DNA of 64,000 bases from Neptunicoccus cionae. GTDB taxonomy: Bacteria > Pseudomonadota > Alphaproteobacteria > Rhodobacterales > Rhodobacteraceae. A model generated the notes under the pieces. That model had not been told where the DNA came from, searched no databases, and worked only from the letters and a program-made list of their open reading frames with translations. Where the stretch lies: assembly GCF_002860325.1 (NCBI RefSeq), contig NZ_PKOJ01000006.1:62001-126000 (forward strand), written 5' to 3'. Of this stretch, positions 41,787-51,258 are shown piece by piece. How positions within the stretch are numbered: the stretch's first letter is position 1; each line of letters begins with the position of its first letter. The translations under genes were made by a program, and so were the position numbers.

Positions 41787-44141
41787 CTACCCCAGATCGA
41801 GATAGATCGCATCTTCAAGCAGTTTCAGATCGGCGTCCGTGTCAACAAACACCCCCTTCAAAAGCACCGCATCTTTGGCGTCATAGCGGATTTCCACACC
41901 ATTTGAAGTTTCCCGGATCTTGTAGGAATCCACGCCAGACAAGTGAACCTCGTCCTTTAACACCTTGAAATCCTTTATGACGTCCTGACCATCGCCACCC
42001 ACAAAAACAAAGCTGTCCGCCCCGCCACCACCTTTCAGTACATCGTTGCCAACACCACCATCCAGCGTGTCAGCGCCTTTGCCGCCAAACAGCTTGTCGG
42101 CCCCGTTTCCACCAAACAGGATATCGCCGCCTCCGCCGCCATTCAACAGGTCACCACCTTTGGCACCTTCGACAACATCACTGCCGGAGCCAGAGACAAT
42201 AATATCATCGCCCTGCCCCCCGTAGATTTCATCGTTACCCTTATAGCCGTAGATCGTATCGTCACCGCTCAGCCCGAAGACAATGTCATCGCCGCGGCTC
42301 ACAGCTTCGCCTTGGGAATCTTCATAGCCACCATTTCCAATCAGATCGTGGCTGGTCGTACCCGAAATGATCCCGTCAGCGGGTTTCGCGCCGATGAAAT
42401 GCTCTGCAGAGAGTTGCGAGGTAGAAACATCCAGCAATGTCAGAGATTTGCGCCCGCCAAGGGAAATCTCGATATCATCCAGCCCTCCATCGCCATCTGC
42501 ATCGACTTTGGACAAATTCGCGGAAATCCCGGCCCAACCGGATAGAACGCCCGTCAAATCGATCCGGTCTTCAGACGCGTTGAAATCGGTGATGACATCC
42601 TGCCCCTTACCGTCGGTGACAAACACGTCGTTCCCCGACCCACCATGGAACTGGTCATAGCTGCGACCGCCGATCAACCGGTCATTGCCGGAGCCGCCAA
42701 ACATATGGTTCACCCCGTTAGAGGCCGTAAGAACATCATTTCCCTGCTGGCCGAACAGAAAGTCGTCTCCGGCCTTACCAATCAGTGAATCATTTCCAAA
42801 ACCACCATAAAGGAAATCATTCGACAGCTTTGTGCCGATCAGTTTGTCATCCCCTTCATAGCCGAATGCAGAGCCGAGCAGTTCTTCCGTGTCAAAAGCG
42901 GCGTCCGCATAATCGCTTTCGTAGGTTTCGTTGCGCAAACGACCTTCGATCAGAGTCGCTTTGATCCGGTCGTCTCCGGCCAGTGCCTTTACGGTTTCTC
43001 CTTGCGAGAACGCGTTCATCCCGTGTGCGTAAGAGTGCTGGTGCAAAAAGCGTAGCGATCCGTCCTGATCAATAACAACGAAATTGGAACCACCAGCTTC
43101 GGCGCCCGGAAACCAGCCGATGCCGATGTCGTTGCTGGCGAACCATTCGTACATGGTGACAAACAGATCGACCACATTGTTGCCGCCCGCAAAATCATCG
43201 ACGACGCCGGTCGCATTTGTTTCGGTAATCAGCACGTCACTGCCTTCAAGCAGTGCAAAATGCTCCTCCAACATATCGGTCAGCTCTTTGGTAGAGGTTG
43301 CGGCGTTCGTGCCAACCCAACCGGGGTAGAGATGGGCAGACCAGATCAGCGCGTCACCGATCGATTTGGAGATATAATCCAGCGCTGTCAGACCGGTTTT
43401 GTCATTCACCACAGTCTTTGAAAGCGTGGAAAAATCACCGGAGTAGCCCCACCCCCCAACCAGAACACGCGCATCGGAACGCGCCTGTATCATGTCGGAA
43501 AGTTCGATCATGTGATCTGCGTAAAGCTTGACGAAATCGGCATAGACGTAGCCGTCACCGCTGCCGTTTTCCTGAACGCTGCGCCGGTAGCCTGCCGGTT
43601 CATTGGCCAGTTCCAACCCGTAAACCGCCTTGGCAATTGCGGGTTGCCCGTCCAGCCAGTCCAGCATGGATGACCAGCCGGATTTCAAATCCTTGAAGTT
43701 TTCTTCCAACGTTTCGTAGGCTTGCGCATTGCTCAGGCTTTCGTGTCCCCAAGGCGAACCGCCGTTACCGATGTTTTGCGCATCGCCACTGCCCAGAACG
43801 AAAGTGATCTCAAACCCCTGTTTCACCGCTTCGTCAAGGAAAGCTTCATATTCGGGATGAAGATCACCGTTCCGGTCAAAAGAGAACTCGTTGAAGAGCA
43901 TCCGCAGGTTATTCACTTCCGGCAGGGACTCCCGCAGTTTTTGTGCAAACTGGCGGGGCTCACCGTCCATCCCCATCGGGATCGTCTGGTATTCGCTCTG
44001 CCAGGTGTAATGTTTCGAATTTTTCGCAACATTCAGTTCGTAGACGGATTTGCCGGTTCCTTTGTCGATCGTCGCCCGGTCAATAGCGATTTGATCCGCA
44101 GCTATCACCTGCAAGTTGATCATGTTCACTTCGGAAGTCAT
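41787..44141 (-). CDS. RTX calcium-binding protein with N-terminal glycosidase-like domain
   Basis: A 784-residue protein, probably secreted by a type I system because it lacks a signal peptide and ends in RTX repeats. Residues 1-390 look like a clan-A glycoside hydrolase barrel, with the acid/base Glu in GLELANEPAG (E181) and the nucleophile Glu in VLITETNATG (E307). Two RTX blocks follow, each ending in a QDVI-DF linker segment, with an EF-hand-like DADGDGGLDDIE between them. I start at the ATG at 44141; a TTG at 44150 is alternative. It is divergent from the EPS genes, like polymer-cutting RTX enzymes such as rhizobial ExsH, so it may trim the polysaccharide made next door (inference). Confidence 0.82.
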   Translation of the reverse strand: MTSEVNMINLQVIAADQIAIDRATIDKGTGKSVYELNVAKNSKHYTWQSEYQTIPMGMDGEPRQFAQKLRESLPEVNNLRMLFNEFSFDRNGDLHPEYEAFLDEAVKQGFEITFVLGSGDAQNIGNGGSPWGHESLSNAQAYETLEENFKDLKSGWSSMLDWLDGQPAIAKAVYGLELANEPAGYRRSVQENGSGDGYVYADFVKLYADHMIELSDMIQARSDARVLVGGWGYSGDFSTLSKTVVNDKTGLTALDYISKSIGDALIWSAHLYPGWVGTNAATSTKELTDMLEEHFALLEGSDVLITETNATGVVDDFAGGNNVVDLFVTMYEWFASNDIGIGWFPGAEAGGSNFVVIDQDGSLRFLHQHSYAHGMNAFSQGETVKALAGDDRIKATLIEGRLRNETYESDYADAAFDTEELLGSAFGYEGDDKLIGTKLSNDFLYGGFGNDSLIGKAGDDFLFGQQGNDVLTASNGVNHMFGGSGNDRLIGGRSYDQFHGGSGNDVFVTDGKGQDVITDFNASEDRIDLTGVLSGWAGISANLSKVDADGDGGLDDIEISLGGRKSLTLLDVSTSQLSAEHFIGAKPADGIISGTTSHDLIGNGGYEDSQGEAVSRGDDIVFGLSGDDTIYGYKGNDEIYGGQGDDIIVSGSGSDVVEGAKGGDLLNGGGGGDILFGGNGADKLFGGKGADTLDGGVGNDVLKGGGGADSFVFVGGDGQDVIKDFKVLKDEVHLSGVDSYKIRETSNGVEIRYDAKDAVLLKGVFVDTDADLKLLEDAIYLDLG
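41991..42383 (-). repeat. RTX nonapeptide block 2
   Basis: Tandem GGxGxDxLx-type calcium-binding repeats (GLSGDDTIY, GYKGNDEIY, GGQGDDIIV, GGNGADKLF, GGKGADTLD, GGVGNDVLK) encoding the C-terminal beta-roll. Confidence 0.88.
42612..42878 (-). repeat. RTX nonapeptide block 1
   Basis: First RTX block (GYEGDDKLI, GGFGNDSLI, GKAGDDFLF, GQQGNDVLT, GGSGNDRLI, GGSGNDVFV), separated from block 2 by about 75 residues without repeats. Confidence 0.88.
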
Positions 44142-44426
44142 CGCACTCAAATCCCTTTACTACACTCACCTGCCGGAAACAGCGCCCGACAGTTAAACCG
44201 GTGTGGAACACGGGCATGATTAAACACCAGGTCCACACGCAGGAAATGACGGATAAAATGGGCAGAATTGCGGCCAAACAAAGTCGATAAAAAATGAAAA
44301 CAGCCCAATTTTACCCAATATTTTGATATAAATCGTAAAAAACCGGATATTTTACGCAAACACGGTTCGCTGCGCTTTTGCGGGTGACAATCAAATTTTG
44401 GAACGATCCATTTCGGGGGACAGGCG
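44142..44426. promoter_or_regulatory. AT-rich divergent promoter region of the two glycosidase-like genes
   Basis: The 285 bp between the divergent starts hold no gene. The stretch around 44270-44360 is clearly AT-rich against its surroundings (ATATTTTGATATAAAT). No operator is assigned. It presumably holds both promoters. Confidence 0.5.
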
Positions 44427-46136
44427 ATGTATCAAATAAAGCGACTGGCTATGGCGCTGGTTCTGGGGGCTTTGGGCAGCCAAGGCCTCGCACAACCCAA
44501 AGTTGGCCCCTCCCTTGCAGTCGCAGCCAATTTCAGTCAGGGTTGGCGGCCGGACATTCTGGATGGCACCGCGACAATTCCCGTCATGGATTTTCGCGAT
44601 ACCGTACACTGGAACGTTGTGGAAAAGGCAAATGGCCGGTTCGACTACCGTAGCTGGAGGGCCGCATTCCCCGGTATCCTGCGGGCCCGCGGATTGGACA
44701 TGAGCCTGTTTGTCAACGCATTCCATCCTGCTTATGACGGCGGTGATACAGCACATACGGAAGCGGCCGTTGCGGCCTTTGGAAACTACGCCGCCCGAAC
44801 CGTGGCGCAATATCCCAACATCCGCTCTGTCGAAGTGGGGAATGAATTTAACGGCAACGATTTTGTCAGCGGTCCCGTGCGCACGCCCGATCTTGAGGCC
44901 AGAGCGGGTTATTACGTGGCCTTGCTGAAAACCGTGTACACGCAGGTTAAGGCGGTAAACCCTGACATTCGCATTGTGGGCGGCGGAGCACATTCCATTC
45001 CCGTGGGGTATCTGGCGATGACGTATGACAAGGGGGCAGCGGCCTACACGGATGCCCTTGCGCTCCATACCTACGACACCCCTCCGGAACATTTAATACG
45101 CCAGATCAATGTATTACGCCGTCTACCGGAAGCGGCATCAAATCCCATCGAAATTACCGAGTTCGGCACACTTGACGTCAACAATGCACCCGGCTTCCTG
45201 CTTCGCAATTATTGCCAGATGGCCCTGTCCGGCGTGGATCGGGCCGTCTGGTATCCGATGCACCCACGGGGCGACGGGCTGGTTCCCGTCGTGGATGATA
45301 CAGGCGCCCCCACAAAGACAGGACTTGCATACAAATTCGCGCAATCGGAATTTGCAGGACTGCCGGTAAAGGCTTTCAATCCGGACCCTTTCACCTATGG
45401 CTGCCTATTCAACCAGCGCAAACTGGTGATCTGGGGAGAACCCCGCACGCTTCGGGTTTCGCCAGCACTTTCAGCATTTACCGGAACAGGGCTGGCTTTG
45501 GATCAGGACGAACTGGCCCTTTCCGCAACTGAACCGCTGATCTTCCTATCAGAACATCCGATCGACCTAACGCGCGACCTGTATTTCGCCCCGCAAACCC
45601 TGTACGCGGATAGTTACCACCAGTTGGAGTTTCCTCTGACCGGTTCTGCACCTGATCAGACAGACTGGCAGAATAGTATACTGTTTGACGGAACCGAACG
45701 CCCGTTTCAAACCATGCCGGGGCAGGAACGACAGGGCGTGCCTTGGGTGCCATACCTCGGACACAGCGATTTTCCGGATCTGCGACTGACTGCGGAGTTC
45801 CTAGTGCCAACCCAGAAGGATGGAAAAGATGTGACTGTGGTTCAGAGCTACACCGCACCCCAAAGCGGACCTGTAGCCATTGACGCACAATGGAAGGTCA
45901 GCGGGAAGAGTGAGGACGGTATACGGTTGACGATCTCTCTGAATGAAACGCCTGTGACCGAGCGCACGATCACAGACAAACTGCACATCAAAGATCGCCA
46001 TATCCTACTGGAAAAAGGTGACAATCTCCGTTTCATGATCGGGCCGAACGGCACCCCTTGGGGAGATTATACAGAACACCGGATCAGGCTTTCAGGTGAA
46101 ATCTCCTCTCACTCCGGAGTGTTGACCGCAGAATAG
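44427..46136 (+). CDS. Secreted glycosidase-like protein of the exopolysaccharide locus
   Basis: A 569-residue exported protein with a signal peptide (residues 1-22, cleavage near GLAQ). Residues 30-330 look like a clan-A glycosidase barrel, with a likely acid/base E140 in SVEVGNEFNG and nucleophile E245 in IEITEFGTLD. The C-terminal 230 residues form a beta-rich domain. I cannot name the glycoside hydrolase family; GH39 or a related group is possible. It faces the RTX glycosidase-like gene divergently, and the polysaccharide genes follow it, which suggests processing of the exported polymer. Confidence 0.75.
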   Translation: MYQIKRLAMALVLGALGSQGLAQPKVGPSLAVAANFSQGWRPDILDGTATIPVMDFRDTVHWNVVEKANGRFDYRSWRAAFPGILRARGLDMSLFVNAFHPAYDGGDTAHTEAAVAAFGNYAARTVAQYPNIRSVEVGNEFNGNDFVSGPVRTPDLEARAGYYVALLKTVYTQVKAVNPDIRIVGGGAHSIPVGYLAMTYDKGAAAYTDALALHTYDTPPEHLIRQINVLRRLPEAASNPIEITEFGTLDVNNAPGFLLRNYCQMALSGVDRAVWYPMHPRGDGLVPVVDDTGAPTKTGLAYKFAQSEFAGLPVKAFNPDPFTYGCLFNQRKLVIWGEPRTLRVSPALSAFTGTGLALDQDELALSATEPLIFLSEHPIDLTRDLYFAPQTLYADSYHQLEFPLTGSAPDQTDWQNSILFDGTERPFQTMPGQERQGVPWVPYLGHSDFPDLRLTAEFLVPTQKDGKDVTVVQSYTAPQSGPVAIDAQWKVSGKSEDGIRLTISLNETPVTERTITDKLHIKDRHILLEKGDNLRFMIGPNGTPWGDYTEHRIRLSGEISSHSGVLTAE

Positions 46137-46250
46137 AAATATCACAGTCACGTTCCCATAGCGGGAATGTCAAAATACCCTCATAATTCCGCCTTTTTTG
46201 CCGCCTAATCGGAATGAAATTTATTCGTACATACCAAAGGTAAAGAGTTC

Positions 46251-47483
46251 ATGAATTGCACGCGGGTGGTTATCATTAACGACTTCAGCCTTGCTCGGGG
46301 CGGAGCGACAGCGCTGGCACTGCTGTCCGCGAAACTGTTCCGCGCACGTGGCGTGCCTGTCACCCTGTTTTGCGGCGATGATGCCCGCCACACGGCCATT
46401 GCGGATCTGGGGGTGGATATTGTTTCTGTGGGCGGAAAACCTTTGCTGGAGCAGGGAAAACTTCATGCAATGGCAAGCGGTCTGTACAATACGCGGGCGA
46501 AATCCGCGCTGGAGCAGTTGATCCGCGACAAAGATACCAAAGATACGATTTATCACGTACACGCATGGTCCCTGATCCTTTCACCAAGTATTTTCAGTGC
46601 GTTGAAACCCGTCGCCCCCCGTGTGGTGATCCATTCCCACGACCAGTTTCTTGCGTGCCCGAACGGGGTGTTTTACGACTTCCAGAAACGTATATCGTGT
46701 GATCGATCCCCGCTTGGTGCGTCCTGTCTGGCGACCCAATGTGACAAGCGGTCATTCCTGCATAAAGGCTGGCGGGTGCTGCGCCAGACCGGCCTTCGCA
46801 GCATCCTGACCGACAAGCATGACTGGGGCGCCGTGGTGGCAATACATCCCAAAATGCAAGATCGGTTATCCACATTCGGATACGGCTCTATGACACTGAA
46901 AACACTCCGCAATCCGGTTCATCCATTCACCGCACAGCGGGTTAAAGCTGAAGAAAACAGCTCGTTTTATTTCGTGGGTCGGATGGAGCCGGACAAGGGC
47001 ATTATCGAACTGGCACATGCCGCCCGAGCGGCAGAAGTACCGCTGGTAACCGTGGGCGAAGGGCCGCTATCCCAGATGTTCCAGACCGAGTTTCCAGAAG
47101 TCCGGCAAGAAGGCTGGTGTGATGCGCCCCGACTGGCAGTTCTGCTGCAAGAAGCCCGCGCTGTTGTGATGCCAAGCCTTTATGCAGAACCCTTTGGCAT
47201 GGTGGCAATAGAAGCGCAGCAAAGCGGCCTTCCTGTGATCATGCCCCACACGGCATTTCTGGCGGAAGAAATCACCAGCCGCGGTTTGGGGCTGGCTTGT
47301 GACGTGCTTGATCCCGTCGATTTCGCCCGCACGTTGATCACAATGAAAGAAATGCCGGCAGAAGATCTGCGCCGGATCAGTGAAACCGCCTATGCCAACG
47401 AGACCCCTTTCGCGATGACACCGCAAGGCTGGGGGGATAGCCTGTTGTCCATGTATGACGCCCTGATTGACAAAGCCGCCTGA
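46251..47483 (+). CDS. Family 4 glycosyltransferase
   Basis: A 410-residue GT-B enzyme transferring a sugar from a nucleotide donor, cytoplasmic side of the membrane. The donor-site Glu motif is in YAEPFGMVAIEAQQSGLPV (E-x7-E), and the fold is seen in VVIINDFSLARGGATAL and FYFVGRMEPDKGI. There is a cluster of four cysteines between residues 135 and 165 (FLACPNG, ISCDRS, ASCLATQCD), perhaps a small metal site. It lies 5 bp before the polymerase gene, in one operon. Confidence 0.87.
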   Translation: MNCTRVVIINDFSLARGGATALALLSAKLFRARGVPVTLFCGDDARHTAIADLGVDIVSVGGKPLLEQGKLHAMASGLYNTRAKSALEQLIRDKDTKDTIYHVHAWSLILSPSIFSALKPVAPRVVIHSHDQFLACPNGVFYDFQKRISCDRSPLGASCLATQCDKRSFLHKGWRVLRQTGLRSILTDKHDWGAVVAIHPKMQDRLSTFGYGSMTLKTLRNPVHPFTAQRVKAEENSSFYFVGRMEPDKGIIELAHAARAAEVPLVTVGEGPLSQMFQTEFPEVRQEGWCDAPRLAVLLQEARAVVMPSLYAEPFGMVAIEAQQSGLPVIMPHTAFLAEEITSRGLGLACDVLDPVDFARTLITMKEMPAEDLRRISETAYANETPFAMTPQGWGDSLLSMYDALIDKAA

Positions 47484-47488
47484 CACAG

Positions 47489-48940
47489 ATGCAGATCGTC
47501 CCGAGCACCCTTCTCGCCCTGCTTCTGGTGGTGATGCTGATGAAACAGGGGCCGCAACGGGGCCTGCACTGGTTTTTCATCATGTCCCCCTTTGGCGCTG
47601 CGGCTGCATTCAATATGCCTGCGGTCGGCGGGGCCTCTATCGGGATCATTGATTTAGGTGCCCTGGTGCTCTTTGCACTGGTTTTTTCAGGCCCCAACGG
47701 ACCGGCAAGGATTGTGGGGACAATGCGATTTGGACAGCCCGGCTTCTATCTGCTGCTGCTGACGCTTTATTGCGTTGTCGCCACCTTGATATTTCCACGG
47801 CTCTTTGCCTATCAGACGGAAGTTTTCGGCATTTCGCGCGCGGACAACAAGACCGAGATCATTTCGGTTTTCCTGCGCCCCACGACCGGCAACATCACGC
47901 AATTATTCCGCCTGATGCTGGATGTGCTGGCATTCTTTGCGGTAGCGACGCTGTTCCGTATCAAGCCGGATTTTGACAAGGTTCTCAAGGCGATGATCGC
48001 TGCAACGGTGGTGAACTTCGCGCTCGGCTGGCTAGATGTCCTGACCTTTGCGGCGGGTGCGCCCGAAATACTCGATCCGATCCGCACGGCAAACTATTCC
48101 ATGCTGGTAGATCACAAAATGGCAGGGCTGAAGCGGATGATCGGCGGCTTTCCCGAAGCGTCCTCTTTCGGTTTTTATACACTCGGTCTGTTCGGCTTCT
48201 GGCTTCGTTATTGGATCTCCGGCCCACCGTCCCGCACAGCGCTCTTCTGTCTGATCGCAACAGGCATTGTCCTGCTCCGCTCGACCTCTTCCTCGACCTA
48301 TGTCGCTGTGGTGGCCCTGCTGCTGGTGATGGGGCTGTTTGCGTTGGTAGACAGCCGCAAGGGGCATGTGCGCAAACAGGCGATGGTTGTGACCCTGATC
48401 GTGTTGCTTGCGGTCTGGCTTTTCGCCATGACGGGCTTTGCCGCTTATCAGTTCCTCGAACCGGTCAGCGATTTTTTTGATACCGTGCTGTTTGACAAGG
48501 CCGATAGCCAGTCCGGCGTGGAACGGATGAGCTGGAACGTACAGGCCTGGCAGAATTTTCTTGATACCAACATGATGGGTGCCGGACTTGGCAGTATCCG
48601 TGCTTCAAACTGGTTTCTGGCCTGTCTGGGGAGCATCGGCATCGCGGGAACTGCGCTTTACCTGTTGTTTCTGGGCGGGTTGTCACGGGCACGCATCCGG
48701 CAGGGTTCAGTGCAGGATACGGCCATATTACACAGTCTTAAAACCGCCTGCCTTGCGCTGGTAATTTCCGCACTGCTGACAACGCCAACACCGGATCTGG
48801 GAATCTTCTTTTTCGTGCTGGCAGGATTGATCACAGGACTTGCCCGCGGGGCTGCTTTAGAATCACTTAAAGAAGCGAAAGAGACCTCTCCTTCCATTGT
48901 TGAGCGAAACGGGACAATCGCGCAGCGCGTTATTCCTTAG
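47489..48940 (+). CDS. Wzy/O-antigen-ligase-like polysaccharide polymerase
   Basis: A 483-residue inner-membrane protein with about ten to twelve hydrophobic segments and a large periplasmic loop (about residues 310-370) that holds the O-antigen-ligase-type segment VERMSWNVQAWQNFLDTNMM with GAGLGS after it. It would join repeat units of the exopolysaccharide on the periplasmic face. The context between a glycosyltransferase and a Wzc homologue supports polymerase rather than LPS ligase. Confidence 0.82.
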   Translation: MQIVPSTLLALLLVVMLMKQGPQRGLHWFFIMSPFGAAAAFNMPAVGGASIGIIDLGALVLFALVFSGPNGPARIVGTMRFGQPGFYLLLLTLYCVVATLIFPRLFAYQTEVFGISRADNKTEIISVFLRPTTGNITQLFRLMLDVLAFFAVATLFRIKPDFDKVLKAMIAATVVNFALGWLDVLTFAAGAPEILDPIRTANYSMLVDHKMAGLKRMIGGFPEASSFGFYTLGLFGFWLRYWISGPPSRTALFCLIATGIVLLRSTSSSTYVAVVALLLVMGLFALVDSRKGHVRKQAMVVTLIVLLAVWLFAMTGFAAYQFLEPVSDFFDTVLFDKADSQSGVERMSWNVQAWQNFLDTNMMGAGLGSIRASNWFLACLGSIGIAGTALYLLFLGGLSRARIRQGSVQDTAILHSLKTACLALVISALLTTPTPDLGIFFFVLAGLITGLARGAALESLKEAKETSPSIVERNGTIAQRVIP

Positions 48941-49062
48941 GTCGGCTTGAGGCAACAATACCCCTTAAAAATAAGGGAAAGTTTGACACAACCCCTTTCA
49001 GGAGGCACACCATAGGCTGTGTTTCCGCGTAAGTAGTTTTGATTAGCGAGTAGGAGATTGTC

Positions 49063-51258
49063 ATGTACAATCGCAAGCCCCCATTTGAGGACGGTTTCTT
49101 CCCGATGAAGCGGATCGGGTCAGATGATCGGGATATGGTTGACCTTAAGCAGCTTGCGCAAATGATCTGGCGGCGACGCAATCTTATCATCCTCTCAACG
49201 CTGGTGTTCGGAGTTCTGGCATATGTGCTCGTCTCCCAGATTACGCCGACTTACAGCGCTGAATCCAAAGTCATGCTCGACCCGCGCAAAAGTCAGGTGA
49301 CAATAGGCGAGGATGTCGTCTCCGATCTCGACATAAACGACCAGCTCGTGCTTTCCGAAGCGGCGGTGATTAAATCCAACCTGCTTATCGAAGAGGTTAT
49401 CGCCGAAATCGGCTTCAGCGGGCTGGCCATCCTTGATCCGGCGCACCAGCCCCCCGGTTTGAAAGACCGCGTGAAAACAGTGGCGCGGGGTTTGGGATTA
49501 ATGAAGACGCCTGAACCGCCGACACCGGAACAGGCGCTGCGCAGCAAGATCGAAACACTGGTCTATGTGATCCGCAAAAACCTCTCCGTGCGGCGCGAAG
49601 GCAAATCCTTCGTCATCAGCATCACAGCCAAAACGGAAAGCCCGCAACTCTCGGCCTTACTGGCCCAGACCATTGCGGAAAAATACATCGAACAGCAGTT
49701 GGAGAACCGCCAGAATGTCGCCAAACAGGCGACCGCATGGATTGAAGAGCGGCTTAAAATCCTGCGCAAGGAACTGGAAGAAGCGCAGGCTGCCGGTGTC
49801 CGCAGCCGGATGGCCAACCTGCAAGCCGACGGCACCAGTTTGCAGGCAATCTCGCAACAATTGTTCGAACTGACAACCAAGCTGTCCGAAGCACAAGGAG
49901 ACCGTACCATTGCAGAGGCAAGCCTCAACCAGCTTGAGGTGATCGTGGCCGAACAGGGAGTCAGAAAGGCCGGCACATTGCTGACCTCCCCCCAGTTGGA
50001 AGTGCTTAACGCCGAACGGGTCAAATTGACCATCGAAGACGGTGTCTGGGCGCGAAATTATGATGCCGAACACCCGTCCCGCAAACGTTTGCGCAGCCAG
50101 ATCGACGTGATCGAGGCAGAGATGGTCGCCGAAGTCGAAAAGATCATCGAGCAGAAAAAGGGCGAAGTGCAACTGGCGCAAGCCCGCGAAAGATCCATCC
50201 AGTCCAATATGGAACAGATGCAGCAACGGATGATTGCGATTTCCACGAACGAACTGGATCAGGAAGAATTGCAACGCAAGGTAAACTCGGCACGGCTGGC
50301 TTATGAACAACTGCTGAACCGCCTGACAGAGACCCGCAGTCAGGAACAGTTGCAAAAAGCGGATGCGCGGATCATCGAACAGGCCACTGTGCCGGGATCG
50401 CCCTCTGCTCCGAAACCCAAACTTATCGCAGTTTTGGGGGCGATGCTTGGCATGGCCGTAGGCTTTGGCGCGACCTTTTATTTGGGGTTTGCCTCAAAAA
50501 GCTACCGCAGCGAAGATGATATTGAAGCGGATACAGGCCTGCCTGTTCTGGCTTCCTTGCAAGCGGGTGAATGGGACAATCCGGTCGACAGTTATCTGGA
50601 CGTGATGTACGCGCCCAACAGCGAATATGCCGAGCGCATCCGCCAGTTGCGCACCTCGGTTCTGATGCATCTGCCTGCGGGTAAAACGCAAAAGATTCTG
50701 GTGACGTCTTCCACACCGGATGAAGGCAAGACGACGACAACACTGAACCTTGCAGCGATGATTGCGAAGACAGGAAAATCCGTGATCCTTGTAGATTGCG
50801 ACCTGCGCCGCTCCGGTCTGGCTGCGCAATTCGGCTGGGATATGAAATTCGGCCTGTCGGACTATCTTGAACGGGCCTGCGATCTGGATCAGGCCGTTTA
50901 TTCGGACACCCACATGCCCTTTGACATCCTGACCTCTAACGGCGCCCATGCGCAAACAGTAGATGCGCTGGGACAGGATAAGCTGGCAGAAATCATGGAC
51001 CTGCTGGAACAAAGCTATGATGTGATCATCATCGACTCGCCGCCGGTTCTGGCGGTGGCTGACGGGCTGATGCTGGCGCGCGCTGTTGATAGTCTGGTGT
51101 TTGTGGTGCGCTGGAATGAAACGCCCAAACAGGCGGTTAAAAAGGCGCTTGGAATGCTCGGAGATGCCCGTGCACGACCCAGCGGTCTGGTCTTTAACAT
51201 GGTGGACCCGAAGGAATATCTAACAGAATTTGTCGGGGGTTACGCCTATGAAGAATAA
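49063..51258 (+). CDS. Polysaccharide biosynthesis tyrosine autokinase (Wzc/ExoP type)
   Basis: A 731-residue fused chain-length regulator and kinase. The N-terminal Wzz domain starts after a membrane helix (residues 45-65); a long coiled-coil stretch (190-400) faces the periplasm; a second helix lies near 455-475; and the C-terminal kinase has a modified Walker A (SSTPDEGKTTTTLNLA), Walker A-prime VDCDLRRSGL and Walker B DVIIIDSPPVLAVADG. The tyrosine tail is short (EYLTEFVGGYAYEE). AGGAG precedes the ATG; a TTGACA lies about 75 bp upstream of the start, but no convincing -10. It overlaps the next glycosyltransferase by 11 bases. Confidence 0.92.
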   Translation: MYNRKPPFEDGFFPMKRIGSDDRDMVDLKQLAQMIWRRRNLIILSTLVFGVLAYVLVSQITPTYSAESKVMLDPRKSQVTIGEDVVSDLDINDQLVLSEAAVIKSNLLIEEVIAEIGFSGLAILDPAHQPPGLKDRVKTVARGLGLMKTPEPPTPEQALRSKIETLVYVIRKNLSVRREGKSFVISITAKTESPQLSALLAQTIAEKYIEQQLENRQNVAKQATAWIEERLKILRKELEEAQAAGVRSRMANLQADGTSLQAISQQLFELTTKLSEAQGDRTIAEASLNQLEVIVAEQGVRKAGTLLTSPQLEVLNAERVKLTIEDGVWARNYDAEHPSRKRLRSQIDVIEAEMVAEVEKIIEQKKGEVQLAQARERSIQSNMEQMQQRMIAISTNELDQEELQRKVNSARLAYEQLLNRLTETRSQEQLQKADARIIEQATVPGSPSAPKPKLIAVLGAMLGMAVGFGATFYLGFASKSYRSEDDIEADTGLPVLASLQAGEWDNPVDSYLDVMYAPNSEYAERIRQLRTSVLMHLPAGKTQKILVTSSTPDEGKTTTTLNLAAMIAKTGKSVILVDCDLRRSGLAAQFGWDMKFGLSDYLERACDLDQAVYSDTHMPFDILTSNGAHAQTVDALGQDKLAEIMDLLEQSYDVIIIDSPPVLAVADGLMLARAVDSLVFVVRWNETPKQAVKKALGMLGDARARPSGLVFNMVDPKEYLTEFVGGYAYEE

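Noticed and set aside
41991-42878. Repeat block read as a possible CRISPR or tandem DNA array
   Set aside because: The periodicity is at protein level (RTX nonapeptides) with varied codons; there are no identical DNA repeats with spacers.
46137-46250. TTCCC-ATAGC-GGGAA hairpin after the secreted glycosidase-like gene as a terminator
   Set aside because: The stem is only 5 bp and no T run follows, so I did not list it.
48983-48988. TTGACA as the -35 box of the autokinase gene
   Set aside because: No acceptable -10 box lies 16-18 bp downstream; the nearest candidate needs a spacer of about 22 bp.
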